64,000 nucleotides of DNA. Origin: Cloacibacterium normanense (GTDB lineage Bacteria > Bacteroidota > Bacteroidia > Flavobacteriales > Weeksellaceae). The stretch's first letter is position 1. Each line of letters begins with the position of its first letter. Shown one piece after another: positions 1-9,232 of this stretch. The notes beneath the pieces are model-generated. The model made no database searches. It was given only the letters and a program-made list of their open reading frames with translations, and had not been told where the DNA came from. The stretch lies in NCBI RefSeq assembly GCF_002943105.1, contig NZ_PTPZ01000007.1, forward strand, positions 1 to 64,000, written 5' to 3'. Both the position numbers and the translations under genes were made by a program.

Positions 1-15
1 AACCTATAAAAACAA

Positions 16-47
16 AAACCAAAGCAAAAACGTTTTTGCTTTGGTTT
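16..47 (-). terminator. Terminator of the M43 protease gene
   Basis: A perfectly self-complementary 32-base segment of A/T-rich flanks around GC-containing arms (arm core CCAAAGC / GCTTTGG). It lies about 60 bases past the stop of the minus-strand protease gene, so it most likely ends that transcript. It could work on both strands. Confidence 0.7.
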
Positions 48-106
48 AATTATTTATTTTTGCCCTATAATCTGTATCGGTTTTTTAGGACTAGTCACAT
101 GGAAGA

Positions 107-2059
107 TTATTTTTTGATAAATTTCATCTTAGAAGTTGCTCCTTTTTCAGAAACTTCGATGAAATAGACTCCTTTTGCAAGAGTAGCTACATTGACTTTA
201 TTATTGGTCACTTTTCCTTTTGAAATAAATTGACCTGCAACGTTAAAGATGGTAAAAGTAGCATTATTAGATACTTTTGTAATATTTAAAACATCATTTA
301 CAGGATTAGGGAAAATTTCAACATTCCCTTTTTTTACATCTTCTGCCGCTAATAATGTTCCTAGAGAGAAGGTATAAGAATCATAATAACCATTAAAACT
401 TGTTTGGTTAATCATTACTGTTCCTGAGCTTGTGCTGAGTTTATAATATCCCGAACCAGCATCACAGCAAATACCATCTCCATATAAGTCTCGAATTATA
501 AATGAATAGCAGTCATTATTTGCTAAATTAAAAGTAAAAGTCTTTAATGCTGGAGGTGTGGCTGTATCTGTATATGGGCCTCCATGGTATAAGACATCTC
601 CATTTGCATTAATGAGTTCCCAAGTAGTTTCAGTACCATAAATATCTAATTTTAAATCTAATTTTACTGTAGTAGTAGTAAAGTTAGGAGTAGATTTTAT
701 AGTATATGAATAAGAACTTGTATTATTAGATGGTTTAGAATCTGCACCCCCATTTACAGAAGTAAGTGTAGCTGTGATAACTCCATTTCCAGAAAACATA
801 ACTGGGATAACTGCTTCTTGATTCGTTCCTAAATTTCCTGACCAGTTCTGTGTATAAGTACTTCCATTATCATTAATTGAAAGTGTTGCAGAAGTAATAT
901 TATTACTACCTCTGTTTATAATTTTAAAATTACCAACAGGTCTTCCTCCGCATAACCCACTAAATGAAGGTCTCACGGATACTTCTCCATCATTAGGTAA
1001 TAAGGTTACCGCTGTTAGAGCATCAGAAGTAAGCAATTCTTTTCTTCTCACTGAATTCGTTAAAACAGTATTAAATCTATCTAATTGATTCTGAGTAAAT
1101 ATGTTCATACAATCATCATTTGTATAATCCATATAATTCTCAAACATTTCATCTGATGTCCCACAATCATTTGATTTAGGATGAGTAAAGCATCCATAAT
1201 TAGCATCTTCATGGACTGGAGTATCTGCTACATAATCTTCTCCACAAGTATCATCTCCCCAAATATGTCTTAATCCAAGCCAGTGACCTATTTCATGAGT
1301 GGCAGTTCTACCATAACCATAAGTAGCATCTAAATTAAAACTACCATCATTATAATCTAAATTTCCAAAAAATTGGTATCCGATAATAACGCCATCTGTA
1401 TTTGCCAAACCTGTGTCATCTAATCCATTTAATGTAGAACCTACTGGAAATTGTGCATACCCCAAAACTCCTTCCAAATCACCTCCAAAGTTAACTACCC
1501 AAAGATTAAGATATTTTGTAGGCTCCCAAATAGTATTTGGTTTTAAAACATTTTCAACATCGGATTCTTGCCAAAATTCTTTATCAAATGATACTCTGTC
1601 TATACCATTAGTTGGATTTCCATTAGGGTCTCTAACCGCTAAAGCAAATTCTATATTAGTATCAGCACCTACTGGGTTAGTATTATATCCCTTTGTACCT
1701 ATTTTTTTTCTGTAGTCATTGTTTAAAGTTGTAATTTGAGATCTCACTTGTGCGTCACTAATATTGGTGCCCTGTCCCACAGATTCTCCTTTATTAATTA
1801 CGTGCACAACTACAGGTATCGTTCTAACAGCAGTAACTTTATTTGCTCCTTTATTTCTTAAATTCAAAGATTCGTTAGACATCCAAGTTTCAAACTGACC
1901 TATAGTCGCTCTTTTGAATTTTTGTTGGATCTTTTTTTCATGCTCAGTAGATAAACATCTTATATAACCGTTCGGTGATTTTTTTACTGTTTTTTTTGTC
2001 TGAGCCGAAATGTTCATTGAAATTAATCCAGCCATCAGAAAGAATAGAATTTTCTTCAT
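107..2059 (-). CDS. Secreted M43 (pappalysin/cytophagalysin-like) zinc metalloprotease with T9SS type A sorting domain
   Basis: 650 residues. A signal peptide occupies about residues 1-19, ending at ISAQ. The zinc-binding signature HEIGHWLGLRH is at residues 255-265, and a Met-turn segment (MENYMDYTND) follows about 55 residues later, with paired cysteines between them as in the M43 family. The middle carries beta-rich segments. The last ~75 residues (from VEIFPNPV, ending MKFIKK) form a type A T9SS C-terminal sorting domain, so the protein should be exported and then released or anchored at the cell surface by type IX secretion. The gene is single, with its own terminator at 16-47. Substrate is unknown. 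The related protease at 53604 keeps the catalytic part but uses a lipid anchor instead of this sorting domain. Confidence 0.93.
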   Translation of the reverse strand: MKKILFFLMAGLISMNISAQTKKTVKKSPNGYIRCLSTEHEKKIQQKFKRATIGQFETWMSNESLNLRNKGANKVTAVRTIPVVVHVINKGESVGQGTNISDAQVRSQITTLNNDYRKKIGTKGYNTNPVGADTNIEFALAVRDPNGNPTNGIDRVSFDKEFWQESDVENVLKPNTIWEPTKYLNLWVVNFGGDLEGVLGYAQFPVGSTLNGLDDTGLANTDGVIIGYQFFGNLDYNDGSFNLDATYGYGRTATHEIGHWLGLRHIWGDDTCGEDYVADTPVHEDANYGCFTHPKSNDCGTSDEMFENYMDYTNDDCMNIFTQNQLDRFNTVLTNSVRRKELLTSDALTAVTLLPNDGEVSVRPSFSGLCGGRPVGNFKIINRGSNNITSATLSINDNGSTYTQNWSGNLGTNQEAVIPVMFSGNGVITATLTSVNGGADSKPSNNTSSYSYTIKSTPNFTTTTVKLDLKLDIYGTETTWELINANGDVLYHGGPYTDTATPPALKTFTFNLANNDCYSFIIRDLYGDGICCDAGSGYYKLSTSSGTVMINQTSFNGYYDSYTFSLGTLLAAEDVKKGNVEIFPNPVNDVLNITKVSNNATFTIFNVAGQFISKGKVTNNKVNVATLAKGVYFIEVSEKGATSKMKFIKK

Positions 2060-2186
2060 CTAATATATTTTAATTATTATTTAATTTAAAGGGAATCAAA
2101 GTTATACACTTTTATTCAATTATTTAAAATAAATTTCATTTTTTTTTAAAAAAATATAACATTATTATAATCTCAATATAAATTCC

Positions 2187-2837
2187 TTAAAACTGATACG
2201 CCAAATTCCAGCTAAAGCCCACATTAAATTTAGTAGAGCTTTTGCCAAAGCCCGGAACAATCATAGGCTTCATTTCTTCTTGCTTGGTAGAATAAAATAA
2301 AAATCTTGGTTGTGCATTCACATCTACATATAAATTTGATTTGAACAACTGAACTCTTGCTCCAGCAAAACCTTCTAACCAATAGGCAGACTGATTCACT
2401 GATGGAAAGGCAAGATATTGGTCGCTGCCACCAAAACCACGAATGGGAACTTTTTTGTATTCTTGACTGTAAAAACTAGCTGCTATTTTTGTACCTGCAT
2501 AAAAACCATTATTATGATTTTCGGTATCGATAGAAAGCATATAATATCCTCCTAATTTTCCGAAAATTCCGTTTGCAGTAGCATCATATCCGTTTTTCTG
2601 ATAAATATTTTTTTCAAAACCTACATCTACAATTGCATGAAGATTTTTCTTAATCTCAGAAGAAACATATCCTTGAAATAATTTTCTATCACTAAAAGCA
2701 GATAATCCAGCATTCAGCACATCTAATCCTACTGTAAAATTGGGTTTATATTGATATTTGGTTTTTACTGAATCTTTCTCTTGAGAAAAACCCAAACAAA
2801 AACTAAAAAACAAGATAAAGGTGAGCTTTGTTTTCAT
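2187..2837 (-). CDS. DUF6048-like predicted outer-membrane beta protein
   Basis: 216 residues. The signal peptide is about residues 1-18 (FCLGFSQ). The mature part alternates polar and aromatic residues and ends in the aromatic pattern NLAYQF, which suits an outer-membrane or periplasmic beta-barrel. It resembles the DUF6048 family of Flavobacteriia, which commonly sits next to DUF6452 lipoproteins and rlmD, as here (family recalled, not searched). Its ATG lies inside the preceding gene, a 35-base overlap, so the two are probably translationally coupled. Function unknown. Confidence 0.75.
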   Translation of the reverse strand: MKTKLTFILFFSFCLGFSQEKDSVKTKYQYKPNFTVGLDVLNAGLSAFSDRKLFQGYVSSEIKKNLHAIVDVGFEKNIYQKNGYDATANGIFGKLGGYYMLSIDTENHNNGFYAGTKIAASFYSQEYKKVPIRGFGGSDQYLAFPSVNQSAYWLEGFAGARVQLFKSNLYVDVNAQPRFLFYSTKQEEMKPMIVPGFGKSSTKFNVGFSWNLAYQF

Positions 2838-3276
2838 TGATTATTTGATTTTGATTGAGTTCTACTTTAGTCACTGGATTTGCAGTTTCTAGAGTTCCTG
2901 AAAGGTTTTGGTAAAGCCTTTTGAAACCACAAGCTGGCGAAACATATTCAGAAGTGGTATTATAATTCAGTTTTATTTTAGAAACTTTGCCATTTTTAGT
3001 TTTTCTAACATATAATTCAGTAAAACCTGCATCGTCTACCCGAATAGGAACCAATACGGAATCTATTTTAGTAGCTTCTACAACCGTTAAAATATTATTA
3101 TTACCGTAATCTACATCTAAATAAAGTGACTCTAGAGTCAGCACTTTATTATCTGCACTTTTAAATTTAATTTTTAGTCGAGGTGTAGCTTCTCCGCTTA
3201 CGCAAACATCGTCATCGTTTTCGCAAGAAGTGAGCAAAAAACCCAATATCAAAAAGGGAAAGATTAATTTTTTCAT
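2803..3276 (-). CDS. DUF6452-like lipoprotein
   Basis: 157 residues with a lipoprotein signal peptide: a hydrophobic stretch then LLTSC, with Cys18 as the predicted lipidation site, followed by ENDDD, an acidic +2 region common in surface-exposed Bacteroidetes lipoproteins. The remainder is beta-rich with no catalytic motif. It is the first gene of a two-gene unit with the DUF6048-like gene, whose start lies within its last 35 bases. Physical coupling suggests that the lipoprotein and barrel act together at the outer membrane; that is inference. Confidence 0.72.
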   Translation of the reverse strand: MKKLIFPFLILGFLLTSCENDDDVCVSGEATPRLKIKFKSADNKVLTLESLYLDVDYGNNNILTVVEATKIDSVLVPIRVDDAGFTELYVRKTKNGKVSKIKLNYNTTSEYVSPACGFKRLYQNLSGTLETANPVTKVELNQNQIINENKAHLYLVF

Positions 3277-3398
3277 TTTTTTACGAGGAAATAATATTCT
3301 GAAAACGCCTATTCAACTTGAAAGTCGGTTTCAGATATTTAACTTACTATTTTGATTTTTCTTATTTTAAATTTTCAGAAAAATCTCTTTTATAAAAC

Positions 3399-3431
3399 AA
3401 AGTTCACCATTTTCTGGAAATGATGAACTTT
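3399..3431 (-). terminator. Terminator of the DUF5117 protease gene
   Basis: Inverted repeat with arms AAAGTTCA / TGAACTTT and a further imperfect inner stem, starting 9 bases after the stop codon of the protease gene and followed on the minus strand by a T-rich run. Confidence 0.6.
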
Positions 3432-3440
3432 ATTTTTCAA

Positions 3441-5960
3441 TTATTTTACTTCTAAAGCTTTATCTATCCTGTAAACCAAATCTTCTAAATGATATTTGGT
3501 CACTGCATCTTGTGCATTTTGTGCATTTTTAGAAGCATCTGCTTTTATTTCTCTTAAAACTCCTCTGGTTAATGATTTCACATCAGAGTTATCAGAAATC
3601 GTCTCAGCATTTCTGCCTGTGCTTGGTTTACTTGCCTGAGTTCTCGCTATTAAAGTTTCTACAAAATTTTTCTGTAAATTTCTTCTATAAATATCAATTT
3701 TAGAAGAAGATTTCAACTCAGAAAATACACTATTTTTAATATCTTGAAGATAATCATACACTGCATAAGCATTAGCATCTAAAGATTCTCCTTCGTATAA
3801 TTTATTCAAAACACCTTCGCTTAAAACTCTATTGAGCACTATTTTTTGAAGATTTTCTACCACTTCTACAGGCGATTTATCTATTTTGGTTAAAACAGAA
3901 GTTTTCAACAACCAATTTGGAGTGGTGAATACATTTTCTGATAAAAATTTCAAAGCTTCTTTTTGCTCTGATTTAGAAACCAATTCGTAGATAGCTCCTT
4001 TTTGTTCTACCATTTTCGGTGTTTCTTTTACGCCACCGATGTATTTAGAAACATGACCTAAATATCTAGTAAACTGACCAGAAACTTGAGTAAATCTATT
4101 ATTAAGACTGCTGTAATCTTCATTTGGTTTTGTACTCCACGCTTCTATGTTTTCCATGATTCGCTGAAGATTTTTCACTCCATATTTTCCAGCAATCATA
4201 GGATTATCTCCTACTTGTTCGCTCTGCGAACGCGGATCATAAGGATTGGTTTCTGTACCGAACCAAAGTCTAGGATTTTGTAATTTTTCCATCACCCATT
4301 TATTCAGATGAGCTTTTTCTTTTTCTGGAGAATTATAGTTGTAAAATCTTCTGTAACCCCATTCTATTGCCCAGTCATCATAGTCACCAATTCTTGGCAT
4401 TAATCCAGCTTCGCCTACATTATCTTCTGGTTGTGCTACATAGTTAAATCTCGCATAATCCATGATTGAAGGAGTGTGTCCATTGGCTTTTAACCAAGCT
4501 TTATTTCTAAGATTTTCTACAGGAACCGTAGAACTAGACCCGAAATTATGTCTCAAACCAAGGGTATGACCTACTTCGTGTGAAGAAACAAATCTGATTA
4601 ATTGTCCCATTAATTCATCATCAAAATCTACTTTTCTAGCTCTAGGATCATTTGGTGAAGCTTGCACGAAATACCAATCGTTCAACAATTTCATCACATT
4701 GTGATACCAATTGATGTGACTTTCCAAAATTTCTCCAGTTCTAGGATCTGCAATTGAAGGACCAGAAGCATTGGGAACATCTGAAGGTTTATAAACGATA
4801 GCCGAAAATCTTGCATCTTCTAAACTCCATTCTGGATCTTCTTTTGCATTCGGAACTTTTGCATAAATAGCGTTTTTGAAACCTGCTTTTTCGAAAGCTT
4901 TTTGCCAATCATTTACCCCTTGAATTAAATATGGAATCCATTTTTTTGGAGTTAACGGGTCTATATAAAACACAATTGGTTTCTCTGGCTCTACCAATTC
5001 GCCTCTTTTATATTTTTCTAAATCTTTTGCTTTTGGTTCAAGTCTCCATCTTTTTACCAAAGAAACTCTTTCTACGCCTTGAGGATTTTCATCAAAATCA
5101 GTATAACCTACTGTAAAATAACCTACTCTAGGATCGAAATACCTTGCCTGCATTTTATTTTCTGGCAAAAGAATAATAGAAGAATTCACTTCTACAGTAT
5201 AATTTCCGCTCACTTCAGGTTTTGGAGCACCTGGAATTGGCGAAGCTTCTCCTGCACTTCTGTTGTAGGTTTTAGTCGTATTAATTTCTATATTGGTAGG
5301 GAAAGATTTCACGAAATTGACAAAAGATTTATCTTTTTGAAAAGCTCCTACTCTAAATCCTTTCTTGAAACGAGTATCAAAAGAAACTATATCATTATCT
5401 GCATTGATAAAATCTGTAACATCTATCACGGTAGAGTTTTTTTCTTTACCGAAAGCTTTAATGTCAAAAGCTTGTTCTATAGCATTTACGTTATTTCTCA
5501 TCACTGTTTTATACATTGCAGAGGTAGAATCTTTAGCATAATCTACATAAGAAATAGAGCGCAAAAACACTTTATCATTTGGTCCTTTCTCGAAACTGAT
5601 AACGTTTTGACTGATTTGATCTCCTGCATAACCTACTGTTCCCATTCTCATTTCGGCGCCAGCTTTGGTCAATCTGGTGACTACCAAAAATTCTTTTTTC
5701 AGTGCTTTATCCGGAATTTCGAAATAATATTTGTCTTCTACTTTGTGAACGGTAATAATTCCTTCATCGCTAACTGCTTTGTTGGTAATTACTTTCTCGA
5801 AAGGTTGAATTTTTTCTGGTTTTTTGTCTTTTGGTTTTGCAGTGTTTACAGTGTCTTTTTTAGCTTTTACATCTACTTTTACACTGTCTTTCTGTTGAGA
5901 AAATGCGCTCGCTGACATCATTAATGACAATGCGCAAAACAAATTCAGTACATTTTTCAT
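3441..5960 (-). CDS. Zinc-dependent metalloprotease, DUF5117/DUF5118/DUF4953 type
   Basis: 839 residues with an N-terminal signal peptide (about 1-21, ending SAFSQ) and then a Lys-rich linker. The metzincin motif HEVGHTLGLRHNFG starts at His461. A conserved SIMDY segment follows about 35 residues later and could supply the Met-turn. Length and domain order (DUF5118, DUF5117, ZnMc, DUF4953) match the large periplasmic or surface zinc-dependent proteases common in Bacteroidetes. There is no T9SS sorting domain, so a periplasmic location is likely. The gene is transcribed alone, 86 bases downstream of rlmD on the same strand. Substrate unknown. Confidence 0.88.
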   Translation of the reverse strand: MKNVLNLFCALSLMMSASAFSQQKDSVKVDVKAKKDTVNTAKPKDKKPEKIQPFEKVITNKAVSDEGIITVHKVEDKYYFEIPDKALKKEFLVVTRLTKAGAEMRMGTVGYAGDQISQNVISFEKGPNDKVFLRSISYVDYAKDSTSAMYKTVMRNNVNAIEQAFDIKAFGKEKNSTVIDVTDFINADNDIVSFDTRFKKGFRVGAFQKDKSFVNFVKSFPTNIEINTTKTYNRSAGEASPIPGAPKPEVSGNYTVEVNSSIILLPENKMQARYFDPRVGYFTVGYTDFDENPQGVERVSLVKRWRLEPKAKDLEKYKRGELVEPEKPIVFYIDPLTPKKWIPYLIQGVNDWQKAFEKAGFKNAIYAKVPNAKEDPEWSLEDARFSAIVYKPSDVPNASGPSIADPRTGEILESHINWYHNVMKLLNDWYFVQASPNDPRARKVDFDDELMGQLIRFVSSHEVGHTLGLRHNFGSSSTVPVENLRNKAWLKANGHTPSIMDYARFNYVAQPEDNVGEAGLMPRIGDYDDWAIEWGYRRFYNYNSPEKEKAHLNKWVMEKLQNPRLWFGTETNPYDPRSQSEQVGDNPMIAGKYGVKNLQRIMENIEAWSTKPNEDYSSLNNRFTQVSGQFTRYLGHVSKYIGGVKETPKMVEQKGAIYELVSKSEQKEALKFLSENVFTTPNWLLKTSVLTKIDKSPVEVVENLQKIVLNRVLSEGVLNKLYEGESLDANAYAVYDYLQDIKNSVFSELKSSSKIDIYRRNLQKNFVETLIARTQASKPSTGRNAETISDNSDVKSLTRGVLREIKADASKNAQNAQDAVTKYHLEDLVYRIDKALEVK

Positions 5961-6046
5961 TCGATATTTTAAATTTTTATTTGGTTAAAAATACCTCAAC
6001 TATAAGATAAAAAAATTGAGGATTCTGTTTCGAACCCCCAATTTAG

Positions 6047-7456
6047 TTATTTTTTTATTAATAGCGCTATATTTTCTACATGATGTGTCTGCGGAAACAT
6101 ATCTACTGGCAAAATCTTCACCAAATCATAATGTTCCTTCATCAGTGCTAAATCTCTGGCTTGAGTAGCAGAATTACAGCTAACATAGACAATTTTTGGC
6201 GGAGCTAATTTCAGAATTTGTTCTACCACTTTTTGGTGCATTCCGTCTCTTGGTGGGTCGGTAACCAAAACATTTGGTTTTGGATGATTGGCTAAAAACT
6301 CTTCTGTGAAAACGTCTTTCATATCGCCACAATAAAACTCGCAATTCTCTAAACCATTAAGTTTAGCATGTTCTTTTGCAGCATCAATAGCTTCTTGAAC
6401 CGATTCTATCCCGATTACGTATTTTGCTTTTTGGGCAATATATTGTGCAATCGTTCCTGTCCCTGTATACAAATCATAAACCACATCATTTTCAGAAATT
6501 TCTGCAAATTCCAATGTTTTTCTGTACAAATTCAGTGCTTGCTTATAATTGGTTTGGAAGAAAGATTTTGGTCCGATTTTAAATTTCAGCCCATCCATTT
6601 CTTCATAAATGAAACCTTCGCCGAAATAAGTCTGCACATCTAAATCATAAATAGAATCATTCTGTTTCGGATTGATGGCAAAAACCAAAGTTTTAATCTG
6701 TGGGAATTTTTCTAAAATATAATCGAATAATTGTTCTCTGTTTTCTTTTTCTTCTCTGTACAATTGGAATAAAACCATCCATTCTCCTTGAGAGTTTTGA
6801 CGAAGCATTAAAGTTCTCAAAAAGCCTTCTTGATTTCTTACATCAAAAAAATCTAGACCATTTTCGATGGCGTAATTTCTTACAGCTAATCTTAAATCAT
6901 TAGATGGCGCTTCTTGAAGGAAGCATTCTTGTAAATCTAAAATCTTACTCCACATTCCTGGAATATGGAATCCTAAAGCATCTTTATTCCCGAAATTTTC
7001 TTCGGAACTGATTTCGTATTGAGTAAGCCAACGAGCGTTAGAAAAAGAAAACTCCATTTTATTTCTGTAGAAATATTCTTGCTCTGAACCGAGAATTGGC
7101 AAGGTTTCAAAATTTTCGATTCCGCCAATTCGTTTGATATTGTTATAAACTTCTTCTTGCTTGAAATCGAGTTGTTTTTGGTAAGAAAGGTTCTGCCATT
7201 TGCAACCACCACAAACTCCGAAATGAGTACATTTCGGCTCAACTCTGTAAGGTGATTTTTCTAAAATCTCTATGGCTTCTGCTTCGAAGTATTTAGATTT
7301 AGATTTTTTCACTCTGGCATTTACTACATCACCCGGAACCGCACCAGAAATTAAAACTGTTTTCCCTTCTTCAGTTTTTCCTACGGCTACACCTTTTGCA
7401 CCAGCAGTAATTAATTTAATATTTTCTAAAATAATGTTTTTCTTTTTCTTACTCAT
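6047..7456 (-). CDS. rlmD: 23S rRNA (uracil-C5)-methyltransferase RlmD
   Basis: 469 residues. An N-terminal TRAM-like beta domain (about 8-65) precedes an iron-sulfur cysteine cluster (C76, C82, C85; a further Cys in LQECF). The C-terminal SAM-dependent domain has TGTGTIAQ (motif I), TDPPRDG and the catalytic VSCNSATQARD. Length and motifs fit RlmD, which uses SAM to form m5U in 23S rRNA (1939 in E. coli numbering); RlmC-type specificity cannot be excluded from sequence alone. A TAATTTTG promoter box ends only 7 bases before the ATG, so the mRNA is probably almost leaderless. Confidence 0.9.
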   Translation of the reverse strand: MSKKKKNIILENIKLITAGAKGVAVGKTEEGKTVLISGAVPGDVVNARVKKSKSKYFEAEAIEILEKSPYRVEPKCTHFGVCGGCKWQNLSYQKQLDFKQEEVYNNIKRIGGIENFETLPILGSEQEYFYRNKMEFSFSNARWLTQYEISSEENFGNKDALGFHIPGMWSKILDLQECFLQEAPSNDLRLAVRNYAIENGLDFFDVRNQEGFLRTLMLRQNSQGEWMVLFQLYREEKENREQLFDYILEKFPQIKTLVFAINPKQNDSIYDLDVQTYFGEGFIYEEMDGLKFKIGPKSFFQTNYKQALNLYRKTLEFAEISENDVVYDLYTGTGTIAQYIAQKAKYVIGIESVQEAIDAAKEHAKLNGLENCEFYCGDMKDVFTEEFLANHPKPNVLVTDPPRDGMHQKVVEQILKLAPPKIVYVSCNSATQARDLALMKEHYDLVKILPVDMFPQTHHVENIALLIKK

Positions 7457-7463
7457 AACGATG

Positions 7464-7471
7464 CAAAATTA
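7464..7471 (-). promoter_or_regulatory. -7 promoter box of rlmD
   Basis: TAATTTTG on the minus strand matches the Bacteroidetes TAnnTTTG element. With the usual distance to the transcription start (about 4 bases), the leader would be about 3 nt. Confidence 0.5.
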
Positions 7472-7527
7472 ATGTTTTAAAACTAATTTTCAGACTGTTT
7501 ATTGATTTTCATAAATTTTGAAAAAAT

Positions 7528-7553
7528 AAAAAGCGGACTAAAGTCCGCTTTTT
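7528..7553 (-). terminator. Terminator of the thioredoxin-fold lipoprotein gene
   Basis: Stem AAAAAGCGGAC / GTCCGCTTTTT with a 4-base loop, 20 bases after the stop codon of the gene at 7574. A classic intrinsic terminator that also insulates rlmD. Confidence 0.88.
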
Positions 7554-7573
7554 GATATGATATTTTATCTTTT

Positions 7574-9085
7574 TTAGTGACCGTGACCATCATTTGCAGA
7601 ATGTTGTTCTGTAGCTGAAGGTGCTGTCATTAAATCTGGTGCTTGAGGAACAGCAGTTGGAGCTTGTAAACCAGAAGCTTTGTTCAATCCATCTACTAAA
7701 GCTGGGTCTGCGATATTTAAGTAAGTTTTACTAGAAATTTTACCGTCTTTATCAATGATGATGAAACTTGGCATTTTAAATCCGTAAACAGCAAATTTCT
7801 TAGCAATTTCAGATTTCATACCACCAGTTGCATAATAATTGTTCCCTTGAATTCCTGTGAACATCGCTTTAGAAGTTTTCACGAATTGGTCTTGAGTATC
7901 ATCTAAGTTAATGAAAGCAAAATTCATTTTTGAACCATAGAATTTCACCATTTCTTTAAGAACAGGCATTGTGCTTTCTGTGATGTAAGGATTCCAAGAA
8001 GCGTAGAACACTAATGCTGTAGGTTTTCCTTTAAGATCTGCTAAAGTTATTTTACTGCCATCTTGTTTTACTAAACTTAAACCAGAAACATCTGTTCCTT
8101 GCTCAATTCCGTAAATAGCTTCTTCTAAATTTTTCAACTCAGATTTGATTGCTGAATTTTTGATTTTAGTATCTAAAAATTTGAAAACTTCTTGTAATTT
8201 AGGATTAGCAGGTTCTCTTAAATCATATTGAGCAGCTACCGCAGCAAGAAGATATTCTTTAGTTTTGTCTGAAACATCTTTTTGGGTGTCTAAGAATTTA
8301 GAGAACATTTGCACATTAGAAGTCGGAGCAGCATTCTTTTGTCCTTCGAAGAATTTTTGGAAACCTGCACTTAATTTACTGATAACGTAGTTTCTGTAAT
8401 TAGGCATATCTTCTACATAACTTTCGTTTTCTAGACCTTTTTGGAATTCTAACAATTTAGCTCCTGCTTTGTATTTTGGGTCATTGGTAGCTGGACCATG
8501 CATACTTTCGTATTGAGAAGAAATCATCAATAAAGTTACATCTAGTTCTCTTTTATTGAATTTTTCTACATCGCTGTCTGGTTTTTTCACCTTAGCGATT
8601 TCGTCCATTTTTTTGGTAATATCACCTTTATATTTTTCTAATTCTTTTAGGAAATCTTCTTCTTTTTTAGAAATAACAGATTGGTCTAATTTAGACATGT
8701 ATTGGTTAATGAACTGTTGAGATTCCATTAAGTATTCTGTATTTCCTTTAGCATCACCAGTAATTTTCATTCCTTGAGGGAAAAGCATCGCTTCAAAATC
8801 AAGATTTACTTGATCACCACCTTTTAGATAAAGAAAACCTGTGTTCCCGCCATAAGTAATAACATAAACTCCATCTCTAGGAATTTCTATGGTTTCTGAG
8901 AAATTTCCTTTGGCATCTACACCAAAATTAGCAAGCGGTAAAGTTGCAATTCCTGAAGCATCAATGATTTCTAATCTTTCTAATGGTGAGCCATTAGTCA
9001 CTTTACCATTTATGGTTACTTTGCCACCTTTAGAACATGATAGCAATAAAATGGAGAATAAGAATAATAAAAAATATTTTTTCAT
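7574..9085 (-). CDS. TlpA/DUF4369-type thioredoxin-fold lipoprotein lacking the CXXC motif
   Basis: 503 residues from the ATG at 9085; an in-frame ATG 33 bases earlier (9118) would put a charged stretch before the signal peptide, so I reject it. The signal MKKYFLLFLF...LLLSCS gives a lipobox cysteine. An N-terminal DUF4369-like beta domain (GKVTNGSPLERLEI) is followed by a helical middle and a C-terminal thioredoxin fold (about 335-480) with KGKPTALVFYASWNP. In TlpA/ResA proteins the site reads WCxxC; here W364 is followed by NPYI, so both redox cysteines are gone. The C-terminus ends with a His-rich tail. A membrane-anchored, non-redox thioredoxin-like role is likely. A TATTTTTGC promoter lies about 40 bases upstream. 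Confidence 0.85.
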   Translation of the reverse strand: MKKYFLLFLFSILLLSCSKGGKVTINGKVTNGSPLERLEIIDASGIATLPLANFGVDAKGNFSETIEIPRDGVYVITYGGNTGFLYLKGGDQVNLDFEAMLFPQGMKITGDAKGNTEYLMESQQFINQYMSKLDQSVISKKEEDFLKELEKYKGDITKKMDEIAKVKKPDSDVEKFNKRELDVTLLMISSQYESMHGPATNDPKYKAGAKLLEFQKGLENESYVEDMPNYRNYVISKLSAGFQKFFEGQKNAAPTSNVQMFSKFLDTQKDVSDKTKEYLLAAVAAQYDLREPANPKLQEVFKFLDTKIKNSAIKSELKNLEEAIYGIEQGTDVSGLSLVKQDGSKITLADLKGKPTALVFYASWNPYITESTMPVLKEMVKFYGSKMNFAFINLDDTQDQFVKTSKAMFTGIQGNNYYATGGMKSEIAKKFAVYGFKMPSFIIIDKDGKISSKTYLNIADPALVDGLNKASGLQAPTAVPQAPDLMTAPSATEQHSANDGHGH

Positions 9086-9182
9086 TTCTTTAAAAAAGTT
9101 GTTTTTGTTTTTAATCACGCAAAAATATACTTTTAGTTTTATTTGCAGAAAAAAACTTTGTGTTTTGGGAAAGTTTTAACGA

Positions 9183-9211
9183 AAAATCACCTCAAAGAAA
9201 GAGGTGATTTT
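9183..9211 (-). terminator. Terminator of the sdhCAB operon
   Basis: Stem AAAATCACCTC / GAGGTGATTTT with a 7-base loop, 22 bases beyond the sdhB stop codon. Confidence 0.85.
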
Positions 9212-9232
9212 CAAATTATTTCATTGATAAGG

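Noticed and set aside
1413-1715. Plus-strand frame opposite the first M43 protease
   Set aside because: Fully contained in the antisense of a conserved protease; no start signal and no recognisable domain.
5079-5915. Long plus-strand open frame (278 codons) opposite the DUF5117 protease gene
   Set aside because: Its composition is aromatic- and serine-rich without a family pattern, while the minus strand encodes a complete metalloprotease with signal peptide and zinc motif. It is an antisense shadow.
9085-9118. Upstream ATG of the thioredoxin-fold lipoprotein
   Set aside because: It would place a charged segment before the signal peptide; the ATG at 9085 starts a normal lipoprotein signal.
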